Of a DNA stretch of 24,513 nt, positions 5,879 through 12,046 are shown one piece after another; the stretch's first letter is position 1, and each line of letters begins with the position of its first letter. Made by a program: the position numbers and the translations under genes. The notes beneath the pieces are model-generated. The model was given only the letters and a program-made list of their open reading frames with translations. It was not told the origin of the DNA and searched no databases. Location: the IMG/VR virus record IMGVR_UViG_3300042935_000384, positions 1 through 24,513 of that record; one strand, 5' to 3'. Source of the DNA: a virus.

Positions 5879-7138
5879 TCACACGCAACGAGTTGCCATG
5901 ACAGATGGAAGGAACTCATATGACTGTTCAGACAGCCACATCTTATATGAACCCCATGCGAGGTGACCGTTAGCAACTTCCTTAGCGGTCAGCAACTTGG
6001 TGTATGAGTGAACGCTATGGCAGAACTCAACAACACCGAGAATAGTCTCAGGCTTGAGCGAACCACGGAAGTAACGCAACTCAATGGTGTCGCGGTTCTG
6101 AAAGTTGAGCGCACTGTAACGATTGTTCTGTGTGCGATTGCCCTTACAGATTTCAACCATGTTGTCATAGCCGTAGTCAGTCGGATCGGTGGTGCGACGG
6201 AATGTTGCCCAACGCTCAGAGTCACGGCCAGCAAACTTCTTGATGGTATCCGCATTACGATAGTGGAACATCTGAAACTTGTACTGATGTGACGCACCAG
6301 CAAAAGACTTCTTACTGATGTGGACATGAAGCCCTGCGCCTGTACCGTTCACCGATGACCATGATGACAGTGAGTATTGCGACGACAAAGCAGAGATCGC
6401 TTCACGAGGTAGCAACATCTTGTGTGCCTCAAGTGTGAACGGGTGTGTCACAATCTCAAACCCTGAGATTGAACCGTCCTCCTTGTTGTACAAGTATTCG
6501 TCGGGTGCTTCACTCATAAGGAAGTCGCTTGCGTCAGTGACACGAGAACGGTCACGGGCGTTCGTCTCCACCTCAAGTCCGAACATCGGCTCGCTGACAA
6601 TCGCACGAGGCACCATCAAGCCACGCACCAACTGCGACTCAACAACCCAACCGAATACAGCAGTAGGTTTGGCTGAGTACGACAGAATAGTGGACTGCCG
6701 TTGATTGTCGGGGTTCTGATCGTGTTCCGACCAGCAGTCCTCACAGTACGGGTCACCATCATCATCGTGATACGAGTAGTCGCAATGGACTACAGTTCCG
6801 CAACGATAACAGTCACTGTAGTTCTCGTCGCAACTACTGCAACGCCCTGTGTCCTCGTTGAACAAGGCGTAATGAAAGTGTTCGTTGCAATCGTCACAGT
6901 AGTGAACTAACTCAACACCCAAAGCCTCAATGACATCAGTTGTGTAGTGAATGTCCTCAGTATCGTGACGATAACCGAACGACATGGTTTCATTATCCCA
7001 GCCCACAACAGCGTCACGGCGGAACGTCACTGTCTCATAACCATGATTGTCGTCGTTCAAGACAACACCAGTGAAATGACACAGTTCAATTTCCTCCTCG
7101 TCATCGTCGGGGATTTCGTTTTCTATTTGATTAGGCAT
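5879..7138 (-). CDS. Amidoligase (glutamine-synthetase-like COOH-NH2 ligase) with N-terminal cysteine-rich module
   Basis: A 419-residue protein. The C-terminal ~240 residues carry the blocks of the Amidoligase_2 type: FGLEVET (186-192), NKEDGSISGFEIVTHP (218-233), GLHVHIS (269-275), NRYSALNFQNRDTIELR (339-355) and FRGSL. The conserved acids, histidines and arginines are all present. The family joins a carboxyl group to an amine using ATP. The N-terminal third is acidic and contains nine cysteines between 81 and 135 (C81, C84, C100, C103, C110, C113, C119, C132, C135) plus several histidines, probably two or more zinc-binding knuckles. AAAAGGAG precedes the ATG. A palindrome (7,232-7,249) lies 93 bases upstream, and the next gene is the class II amidotransferase. 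Substrate and target cannot be read from the sequence. Confidence 0.88.
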   Translation of the reverse strand: MPNQIENEIPDDDEEEIELCHFTGVVLNDDNHGYETVTFRRDAVVGWDNETMSFGYRHDTEDIHYTTDVIEALGVELVHYCDDCNEHFHYALFNEDTGRCSSCDENYSDCYRCGTVVHCDYSYHDDDGDPYCEDCWSEHDQNPDNQRQSTILSYSAKPTAVFGWVVESQLVRGLMVPRAIVSEPMFGLEVETNARDRSRVTDASDFLMSEAPDEYLYNKEDGSISGFEIVTHPFTLEAHKMLLPREAISALSSQYSLSSWSSVNGTGAGLHVHISKKSFAGASHQYKFQMFHYRNADTIKKFAGRDSERWATFRRTTDPTDYGYDNMVEICKGNRTQNNRYSALNFQNRDTIELRYFRGSLKPETILGVVEFCHSVHSYTKLLTAKEVANGHLAWGSYKMWLSEQSYEFLPSVMATRCV

Positions 7139-7209
7139 TGCTTTCTCCTTTTATGTAACCGACACGGTATTGTGTTCGGTAGTGCGTAGTCGGGTTGCGA
7201 ACACCGACA

Positions 7210-7223
7210 AGCCACGCATGGCT
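7210..7223 (-). other. Small hairpin in the amidoligase leader
   Basis: AGCCA and TGGCT arms (5 bp) flank a 4-base loop, in the 93-base leader between palindrome copy 2 and the amidoligase start. No T-run follows. A similar small hairpin follows palindrome copy 3 (8,146-8,159). Confidence 0.35.
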
Positions 7224-7231
7224 ACGCAAAT

Positions 7232-7249
7232 GTGACTTATTTAAGTCAC
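7232..7249. promoter_or_regulatory. Palindromic element, copy 2
   Basis: On the minus strand it reads GTGACTTAAATAAGTCAC, identical to copy 1 read on the plus strand. The perfect arms extend to 9 bp (7,231-7,250). It begins within a few bases of the stop of the preceding gene and lies 93 bases upstream of the amidoligase start, so it heads the amidoligase operon. Confidence 0.75.
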
Positions 7250-7251
7250 AA

Positions 7252-7689
7252 TCAGAACGGGAAACCTCGCTCTGCCATGTACGAATACACAGAACACATC
7301 GTGCTCTCTGTCGTACCACTTTCGTTGATCACATAGATATTGCGATCATGCTTAAGATAAGCACGAGATATATCTAATGCAAGATTGACAGCCTTGCCCA
7401 TCAACACGAATGTGTCACCACCACCCCATGAACCAAACCAAGTGTTCGGAATGCAATCCTCGTCATCATCTGCGTCATAATTGACAACGATAATCTCACG
7501 AAGTTGAGGCAACAAACCAAATTGAGGTTCGCCATAACTATCAACAAACATTTGCACATACAAAGAAACGCTCGCACCACCTAAACCCTCAGGTGCATCA
7601 CGGTTCACAATATAGATGTCATGAGAAAACTCTGCGAGTTCATCAAGACTGCAATGCTTTTCATTGTCCATTTGGAAAACGATTTCCAT
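7252..7689 (-). CDS. Unknown acidic protein (145 aa)
   Basis: Not recognised. It begins MEIVFQMDNEKHCSLDELAE and is acidic, with a DADDDEDCIPNTWFGSWGGGD loop in the centre and strand-rich flanks. It is probably a compact alpha/beta protein. ATG 7,687-7,689 is chosen because AGGAAA precedes it and the upstream membrane-protein gene stops one base before it (TAAATG). A much longer frame upstream would run through that gene and is rejected. Its stop abuts palindrome copy 2. Confidence 0.75.
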   Translation of the reverse strand: MEIVFQMDNEKHCSLDELAEFSHDIYIVNRDAPEGLGGASVSLYVQMFVDSYGEPQFGLLPQLREIIVVNYDADDDEDCIPNTWFGSWGGGDTFVLMGKAVNLALDISRAYLKHDRNIYVINESGTTESTMCSVYSYMAERGFPF

Positions 7690-7690
7690 T

Positions 7691-7855
7691 TTATTTCCTG
7701 CTTTCTGTTTGTTGTGGATTGACACGCCAATTCGGGTGGCGATAATTACGCTGTGTCTCGTATGTGCCGACACGCTTGCCCATCTCGTAGGCAAAGCCGA
7801 CGCACGCCACGAACAGTAGCGATGCAAGAGCGAGTAGAATGTATGGATACATCAT
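7691..7855 (-). CDS. Small single-pass membrane protein (54 aa)
   Basis: Residues about 3-23 (YPYILLALASLLFVACVGFA) form one hydrophobic helix, followed by a short basic and polar tail (EMGKRVGTYETQRNYRHPNW). The orientation is probably N-out, C-in, judged from the positive tail. The start ATG overlaps the previous stop as ATGA, and the stop TAA lies one base before the next start, so all three genes should be translated as a block. The role is unknown. Small early-expressed membrane proteins in phages include superinfection-exclusion and host-takeover factors, but nothing here selects between these. Confidence 0.72.
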   Translation of the reverse strand: MMYPYILLALASLLFVACVGFAYEMGKRVGTYETQRNYRHPNWRVNPQQTESRK

Positions 7856-8088
7856 TCACCCACCGACAAAATAGGACGAGCAGGATACTTGGCTTGCAAC
7901 TCAGCCAACTTTGCACGACGCTCAAGAGCACGAGCCTGGTTGTTAGTCAAAGCAACAGACAAAATGTCTCTCGCCTGCTGTAATCCTGCAATCACACTTG
8001 CGGTATCTATCCGCTGTTGTGCAACGACAGACTCAAGATGAAGCAGGTAACCTGCGACATCGTAGAGTTCCTCTTGGTTGATATTCAT
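7852..8088 (-). CDS. Unknown small helical protein (78 aa)
   Basis: Almost entirely alpha-helical. It begins MNINQEELYDVAGYLLHLES, then an AQQRIDTASVIAGLQQARD helix and an Arg/Ala/Leu helix (RALERRAKLAELQAKYP). It may form a helical hairpin or oligomer. AAGGAAA lies upstream of ATG 8,086-8,088. It is the first gene after palindrome copy 3 and its stop overlaps the membrane-protein start. No function is recognised. Confidence 0.75.
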   Translation of the reverse strand: MNINQEELYDVAGYLLHLESVVAQQRIDTASVIAGLQQARDILSVALTNNQARALERRAKLAELQAKYPARPILSVGE

Positions 8089-8122
8089 TATGATTTCCTT
8101 TCGGTTGCGCCTGTATCATCAG

Positions 8123-8159
8123 TAGCAGTAGGCGAACTCTGCTATACGCCTCACGGCGT
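8123..8159 (-). other. Two hairpins in the leader downstream of palindrome copy 3
   Basis: One hairpin has perfect 5-bp arms ACGCC/GGCGT with a 4-base loop (8,146-8,159). The other has perfect 6-bp arms TAGCAG/CTGCTA with a 10-base loop (8,123-8,144). Neither has a T-run. They occupy the 81-base leader of the small helical gene. Confidence 0.35.
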
Positions 8160-8169
8160 TTCAACAATT

Positions 8170-8187
8170 CTGACTTAATTAAGTCAC
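8170..8187. promoter_or_regulatory. Palindromic element, copy 3 (TGACTTAATTAAGTCA core)
   Basis: A 16-bp perfect palindrome (8,171-8,186). The outermost base pair of the 18-bp consensus is mismatched. The stop codon TGA of the preceding gene (8,184-8,186) lies inside the palindrome. It heads the three-gene run 8,088-7,252. Confidence 0.72.
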
Positions 8188-8699
8188 TTATTACCAAGCG
8201 CACCAAAGGCGAGCAAAGAAGCAACTTCACGATCAGTGAAACCAGCCTTGCGCAACACGCTAGCGGCCTTCTCCTTTTTCTCACGATTGAAACGAACACT
8301 CGGTGCTTCCTTAACAACAGCCTTGCCCTTGTTTTTCTTAGCAGTGATATCTGCGTCAAGGCGAGCAAGCATTGCAAAGTTCGTAATCGTCGCAGGCTTG
8401 TAAACGACAGCGACACGGTTCATCGCCTCAACCTGATTCTTTAACGACTTCGCACTTTTCTGAATGTCAAGATCAGGCATGGACTCAACCCACTCACCGA
8501 TGAACTTGCCGATGGTGTAACCAACCTTGCCGTACTTAGTCACTTTCAATTTGCTCAACCGATTGTTCTCCTTTTTCCAAACGAGGTAAAGGTCAATGAC
8601 TAGAGCAATGTTCTGCTTGCCAATTTTTTCTAAAGCCGTTGTCAATGGCTTGAAGTTGATGTTGCTTTCGGCGGGTACGCCGTGTTCCTGAATGGGCAA
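8184..8699 (-). CDS. Unknown basic protein, TTG start (171 aa)
   Basis: Not recognised. It is lysine-rich. An N-terminal part (residues 15-60) has LTTALEKIGKQNIALVIDL and an ENNRLSKLKVTKYGKVGYT stretch, and the C-terminal part (about 130-171) is a basic linker followed by a helical KAGFTDREVASLLAFGALG segment that could be a small helix-turn-helix. Nucleic-acid binding is plausible but not shown. The start is TTG (8,697-8,699): AAAGGAG lies six bases upstream and no ATG occurs in frame for more than 70 codons. Palindrome copy 4 is 19 bases upstream, and copy 3 overlaps the stop, so the gene is bracketed by two copies. Confidence 0.75.
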   Translation of the reverse strand: MPIQEHGVPAESNINFKPLTTALEKIGKQNIALVIDLYLVWKKENNRLSKLKVTKYGKVGYTIGKFIGEWVESMPDLDIQKSAKSLKNQVEAMNRVAVVYKPATITNFAMLARLDADITAKKNKGKAVVKEAPSVRFNREKKEKAASVLRKAGFTDREVASLLAFGALGNK

Positions 8700-8718
8700 T
8701 GTATTCTCCTTTGGTTAA

Positions 8719-8736
8719 GTGACTTAATTAAGTCAC
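8719..8736. promoter_or_regulatory. Palindromic element, copy 4 (perfect 18-bp)
   Basis: GTGACTTAATTAAGTCAC is a perfect 18-bp palindrome. It lies 19 bases upstream of the TTG start at 8,699, just before the ribosome binding site, the same geometry as copy 1. Both copies 1 and 4 are preceded on the minus strand by a similar TAACC-(A/C)ATCAAA stretch. Confidence 0.78.
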
Positions 8737-9042
8737 ATTTGATTTGATGGGTTAGATACCAACAACTCACGCTAGAACTAGGATTGCTGTTGGCAGGAAC
8801 GCCCTGTTCCTATCTATTGTGGAGACGGGAAATATGGCGCAGAACGGCTCATCGGGCTTGTTTGCGCATATGGGCGTTTTTGTCGTGTCAAGGGGGGGCA
8901 TGGGGGGGCGCGCTAGTTACAATATAAAGGAGTCTCTCGGGGTGTAGCCGAATCGTGATAGTTGTATATGTTAGGGTGACGATGGTCACAAAGGCCCAGT
9001 TGTGTTGCCTTTTAACTCTGTCGTCGCAGGTAAGAATATGTT
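8737..9042. other. 306-base stretch without a convincing gene
   Basis: It holds a run of seven G, CAT, and seven more G (8,892-8,908), a 6-bp hairpin AGGAAC/GTTCCT (about 8,795-8,812), a GTGAC/GTCAC hairpin and an AAAGGC/GCCTTT inverted repeat (about 8,975-9,015). A TTGACA on the minus strand (8,886-8,891) has only a poor -10 partner at a short spacing. Short open frames of 37-44 codons exist on both strands but lack good support. It may contain promoter, packaging or origin signals. Confidence 0.5.
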
Positions 9043-9315
9043 TTAATGTATTTTACGGGCTGGAGTATGCTCATTAAAGTAGGTGACGCAGTTCTTGAGA
9101 ACTGCTGTCCCTGCACTATAGTTTCCTGTAGCTAATTCGTACGTACAAGTGACCCAATAGTACTGGGCATCTTCAGCGACAAGGTAGCCTACTGCTGATA
9201 GTACGCATGGTTCGTGTTTGGCTCCTGGTTCGTGCCAATCGTCTCCCATGCTGTAGTGATCTTCCCAAAAGATTTCTACTAAGGGTGGTATTTTAGGGGT
9301 TTTCTTTTTTACCAT
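9043..9315 (-). CDS. Unknown small phage protein with VGYLVAE motif (90 aa)
   Basis: The N-terminus is basic (MVKKKTPKIPPLVEIFWED). The centre has an aromatic SMGDDWHEPG loop and a strand-rich AVGYLVAEDAQYYWVTCTYE segment. Short proteins with a similar VGYLVxE core are frequent in phage genomes, in my recollection, with no assigned role. The ATG overlaps the preceding stop by 7 bases, which argues for co-translation. It is the last gene before the 306-base gap. Confidence 0.75.
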   Translation of the reverse strand: MVKKKTPKIPPLVEIFWEDHYSMGDDWHEPGAKHEPCVLSAVGYLVAEDAQYYWVTCTYELATGNYSAGTAVLKNCVTYFNEHTPARKIH

Positions 9316-9599
9316 TTTACTTTGTCAGCCCAATATGCCGCGGACATTGGTCCTCTAGCAATGTTAGAAGCATGACGTGCCTTAAAGGAGGCACGTTTCT
9401 TGCTCATGCGGTCAGATTCACCTGCTTTAGGTTTCCCTGCTGTCGATGCACCTTGTTCACCAAAGCGGATAGTCTTAACTTGTGACCCTGATTTAGCCAC
9501 GACAATATGGGACTTCTTAGGATGGTCAGGAGTACGCTTTGGTTTATTGTAACCTGCTACTCCTGCTCGTGCTAGACGAGGATCTTTACTGGATGCCAT
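9309..9599 (-). CDS. Small basic conserved phage protein (96 aa)
   Basis: Rich in Lys, Arg, Gly and Ser, with DPRLARAGVAGYNKPKRTP at the start, then HPKKSHIVVAK and IRFGEQGASTAGKPK, and a FKARHASNIARGPMSAAYWA ending. This pattern matches a widespread family of ~90-residue phage proteins of unknown function (from memory, a Pfam DUF, possibly DUF6321; unverified). The pI must be very high, so nucleic-acid binding or a virion role is likely. No clear ribosome binding site precedes the ATG, and the upstream gene ends three bases away. Confidence 0.85.
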   Translation of the reverse strand: MASSKDPRLARAGVAGYNKPKRTPDHPKKSHIVVAKSGSQVKTIRFGEQGASTAGKPKAGESDRMSKKRASFKARHASNIARGPMSAAYWADKVKW

Positions 9600-9602
9600 G
9601 AC

Positions 9603-9755
9603 TCAGTAATCCATGTTGTTAACACGAGTCTGAGAACGCTTTTTGGGTGCGGCTTTACCAGCCGACACCTTCATCCCCGACTTAGCGGCCGCCTTCTTAG
9701 CGGCAGCCTTACCCTTCGCTGTATAAGGAAAAGTCTTGTTTCCCACCTTAGGCAT
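9603..9755 (-). CDS. Small Lys/Ala-rich basic protein (50 aa)
   Basis: Begins MPKVGNKTFPYTAKGKAAAK and continues with Ala/Lys repeats of histone-H1 type, ending VNNMDY. AGGAG lies five bases before ATG 9,753-9,755. It is the first gene of the left arm. It probably binds nucleic acid or a capsid component, and its Lys/Ala style recurs in the virion-arm protein at 16,431-16,850. Too short for a confident family assignment. Confidence 0.75.
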   Translation of the reverse strand: MPKVGNKTFPYTAKGKAAAKKAAAKSGMKVSAGKAAPKKRSQTRVNNMDY

Positions 9756-9895
9756 ATCAGCTCCTGTCGTCGCAACTTGTTTCTAGGTCACTAGATCCGT
9801 CCCGCCCCTGCGGTAGGTACGGATTACTTGATGGCCCCTAACCTAAGCGTTACCCGTTACATCCCTAAACAGGTAACGAAGTTGCCTGTATTTTG
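9756..9895. promoter_or_regulatory. Divergent promoter region between the two arms
   Basis: The 140 bases separate the leftward and rightward genes and must contain promoters for both. The sequence shows GTAACG pointing right at 9,873-9,878 and two copies pointing left (CGTTAC on the plus strand) at 9,848-9,853 and 9,855-9,860, one base apart. No standard -35/-10 pair was convincing in either direction. Confidence 0.55.
9873..9878 (+). promoter_or_regulatory. GTAACG boundary motif ahead of the small terminase gene
   Basis: In ACAGGTAACGAA, 17 bases before ATG 9,896. The same ACAGGTAACGAA string recurs at 12,021-12,032, 16 bases before another gene with no visible ribosome binding site. Confidence 0.5.
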
Positions 9896-10324
9896 ATGGG
9901 ACTTGAAGAAAATGTTTTGGATTCGCGCCAAGAAGCGTATATCAGTTGGTTGTGTACACCACCTTCTGAAAGGACACCTGCGTCCAAAGAAAAGTACGCT
10001 CAATCTATTGGCGTCAATATTACTACTCTTCGCCGTTGGGAAAAGAAAGACGTTTTCCGTAAAGAATGGCAGTCCAAGGTTGATGATGTACAGGGTTCTC
10101 CTGAGCGTTCTCAGCGTCTGCTGGACACTCTGTATGAAAAGGCATTGGGCGGCGACATCAAGGCTGCCCAGTTGTACTTGCAGGCTACAAACAGAATGGC
10201 TCCCCCAACCCTTACCGTTAAATCTGAGACAAATATCGGTCAGTTGTCAGACAAGGAACTTGAAGATCTAATTGCTGCTGTTGCTACGCAGGAAAAAGAA
10301 TCTCGCAAACTTCGTGTGGTATGA
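9896..10324 (+). CDS. Probable small terminase subunit / helix-turn-helix protein (142 aa)
   Basis: Residues about 31-55 (SKEKYAQSIGVNITTLRRWE) form a helix-turn-helix of the kind found at the N-terminus of small terminase subunits. A helical oligomerisation part follows (SQRLLDTLYEKALGGDIKAAQLYLQ), then a C-terminal acidic tail (LSDKELEDLIAAV). Its place at the start of the packaging arm and just before the large subunit supports the role of recognising the packaging site. ATG 9,896 is preferred over an in-frame TTG three bases earlier. No ribosome binding site is visible, so initiation may be leaderless or guided by the GTAACG element 17 bases upstream. Confidence 0.75.
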   Translation: MGLEENVLDSRQEAYISWLCTPPSERTPASKEKYAQSIGVNITTLRRWEKKDVFRKEWQSKVDDVQGSPERSQRLLDTLYEKALGGDIKAAQLYLQATNRMAPPTLTVKSETNIGQLSDKELEDLIAAVATQEKESRKLRVV

Positions 10325-10449
10325 CCGAATACGTTGAATGTCTTGTTTGTGGTGAAGAGTATCCACCACTGGCTTGTAAGTGGCAATGTCCCGCCTGTGG
10401 CGAATTGGATGATGAGCCTCTTAAGATGAGGAACAATGGATCTGAATGA
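10321..10449 (+). CDS. Small zinc-ribbon protein between terminase genes (42 aa)
   Basis: Reads MTEYVECLVCGEEYPPLACK and then WQCPACGELDDE. Two CxxC knuckles (C7/C10 and C23/C26) plus C19 should bind zinc. It overlaps the small-terminase stop as ATGA and runs 14 bases into the large-terminase gene in another frame, so it is translated with them. It could assist packaging or be an independent regulator. No function is recognised. Confidence 0.75.
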   Translation: MTEYVECLVCGEEYPPLACKWQCPACGELDDEPLKMRNNGSE

Positions 10450-12028
10450 ACTACTCAACGAACGTGAGTGGCGTAAATGTAAAGGACCTCAGGACGCCAG
10501 TATTGACGACCTCGTGGACGCATTTGAGCACTTCTGTACCAACTATTGGTATATCAAACATCCTGAGCGAGGACGTATCCCTTTTGAAATGCGTGAAGCC
10601 CAGATTGAAACTATCCGAGCATGGTTGTCTAACCGTTACAGTGTGGTTTTAAAAGCACGTCAGATCGGGTTTTCTACTCTTGGTGCTGCTTACGCGTTTT
10701 GGTTGACATTCTTTTGGCAGGACCGTTTTGTGGTCATGTTGTCTCGTACTGAACGAGAAGCCGCCAAGTTGCTACAGAAGTCTAAGTATGGCTTTAAGTT
10801 TGTCCCTCAGTGGATGAAAGAACGTGGTCCTCAGATCACATCTGATAACCAGTTAAAGATGACTTTTTCTAATGAGTCTGCGATTGAATCATTACCATCG
10901 GGTAATGATCCTGCTCGTGGTGAATCTGTGTATCTTGTTATTGTTGACGAGATGGCGTTCTTACCTAACTCGGAAGAAGCGTGGGCTTCTATTGAGCCGA
11001 TTGCTGACGTTGGTGGTCGTGTTATTTGTTTGAGTACGGCTAACGGGTCAGGTAACTTCTTTCATCATCTTTGGACTGGCTCACAGACGGGAGCAAACCT
11101 TTTCAAAGGCATCTTTTGGCCTTGGTCTGCTGGCGACCGTGACGAAGAATGGTATGAATCTAAATGTAGAACTATGCCTGGTTGGCAATTGCACCAGGAA
11201 TACCCTCGCACACCCGAAGAAGCGTTCATTAAGTCAGGTAACCCTGTCTTTGATATTGATTTACTGGATTCATTAGAAACTATTGAACCTGCCCGCGGAT
11301 ATTTGCATACTATTTCTAAAAAGAACTGTGACTTCAGAATAGTTCCTGAAGGAGAGTTCGCTATTTGGGAATACCCCAAACCTGAAGGTGTGTATGTTGT
11401 CGGTGCTGACGTTGCCGAAGGTCTTGTTCACGGCGACTATTCTACCGCACATATTATTGAGGCTAGATCGTTAGAAGTTGTAGGACACTGGCATGGCCAT
11501 ATTGAACCTGACCTTTTTGGTGATCTACTTGCCGAAATAGGCTGGTGGTATAACGGCGCTCTTGTGGGTGTAGAAAATAACAACCACGGTCTAACTACTC
11601 TGAAAGCTTTACAACGATATGGTTACAAAAATATTTACCGCACTCGCAGATTACAGCAACGTCGCCCTGAGGCGACTGAACAGTTGGGTTGGCGTACTAC
11701 GACAGCCACAAAACCTTTGGCTATTGACGAACTTTCTGCTTCTATCCGTGACTCTGAGCTTGGTTTGTTTGATAGCCGCACTATTGCAGAATTAAGAACA
11801 TTCGTCCGTGACCCCAATGGTAAAATGCATGGTTCACCCCATGACGACCGTGTAATGTCCTTGGCTATCACATATCAAATGTTGAAATATGTGTGGTTGC
11901 CCGAATATCGCGCCGAAGCCCCTATACCTAAATATAGTTTGCATTGGTTTGAACGATTTGTTATGAGTGAAGATCATGGTACAGGAACGATACCTATCGG
12001 CGCATATAACACTAGAAACAACAGGTAA
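10436..12028 (+). CDS. terL: Terminase large subunit
   Basis: A 530-residue DNA-packaging motor. Seen in the ATPase half: a variant Walker A KARQIGFST (73-81), Walker B LVIVDE (167-172) and coupling motif STANG (200-204). Seen in the nuclease half (RNase H fold): GADVAEG with D325, GVENNNHG with E380, and SPHDDRVMS with D470 and D471. It pumps DNA into the prohead and cuts the concatemer. The length is normal for the family and all catalytic residues are present. GAGG lies before ATG 10,436. Downstream are a zinc-binding protein, a putative holin pair and the portal. Confidence 0.95.
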   Translation: MDLNELLNEREWRKCKGPQDASIDDLVDAFEHFCTNYWYIKHPERGRIPFEMREAQIETIRAWLSNRYSVVLKARQIGFSTLGAAYAFWLTFFWQDRFVVMLSRTEREAAKLLQKSKYGFKFVPQWMKERGPQITSDNQLKMTFSNESAIESLPSGNDPARGESVYLVIVDEMAFLPNSEEAWASIEPIADVGGRVICLSTANGSGNFFHHLWTGSQTGANLFKGIFWPWSAGDRDEEWYESKCRTMPGWQLHQEYPRTPEEAFIKSGNPVFDIDLLDSLETIEPARGYLHTISKKNCDFRIVPEGEFAIWEYPKPEGVYVVGADVAEGLVHGDYSTAHIIEARSLEVVGHWHGHIEPDLFGDLLAEIGWWYNGALVGVENNNHGLTTLKALQRYGYKNIYRTRRLQQRRPEATEQLGWRTTTATKPLAIDELSASIRDSELGLFDSRTIAELRTFVRDPNGKMHGSPHDDRVMSLAITYQMLKYVWLPEYRAEAPIPKYSLHWFERFVMSEDHGTGTIPIGAYNTRNNR

Positions 12029-12030
12029 CG
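12025..12030 (+). promoter_or_regulatory. GTAACG boundary motif after terL
   Basis: Overlaps the terL stop codon and lies 16 bases before ATG 12,047. It shares a 12-base string with the copy at 9,873-9,878. Confidence 0.5.
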
Positions 12031-12046
12031 AAACATTCTTAATGTG

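Noticed and set aside
5824-5976. Longer amidotransferase start 51 codons upstream
   Set aside because: It overlaps the amidoligase gene and would bury the catalytic Cys2. The ATG at 5,823 has a ribosome binding site and the correct Met-Cys start.
7131-7319. Minus-strand open frame of 62 codons between the 145-residue gene and the amidoligase
   Set aside because: It starts inside a real gene, passes through palindrome copy 2 and the leader, and has no ribosome binding site or familiar features.
3159-8736. Palindromes as CRP/FNR-type sites (TGTGA with TCACA half-sites)
   Set aside because: The half-sites are separated by ten bases, not six, so the spacing does not fit this family.
8835-8948. 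Short plus-strand frame (37 residues, MAQNGSSGLFAHMG start) in the gene-free stretch
   Set aside because: It is driven by the G-runs, has only a weak upstream site and would be the only plus-strand gene in the left arm.
8937-9035. Possible tRNA: a CTTTTAA loop-like string and GCAGGTAAGAAT resembling a T-arm
   Set aside because: The anticodon stem and T-stem do not pair and no acceptor stem closes the fold.
9017-9774. Repeated CTGTCGTCGCA string near 9,017 and 9,763
   Set aside because: It is only about 11 bases, and a similar string also occurs inside the fibre gene (about 21,086), so no clear functional pairing.
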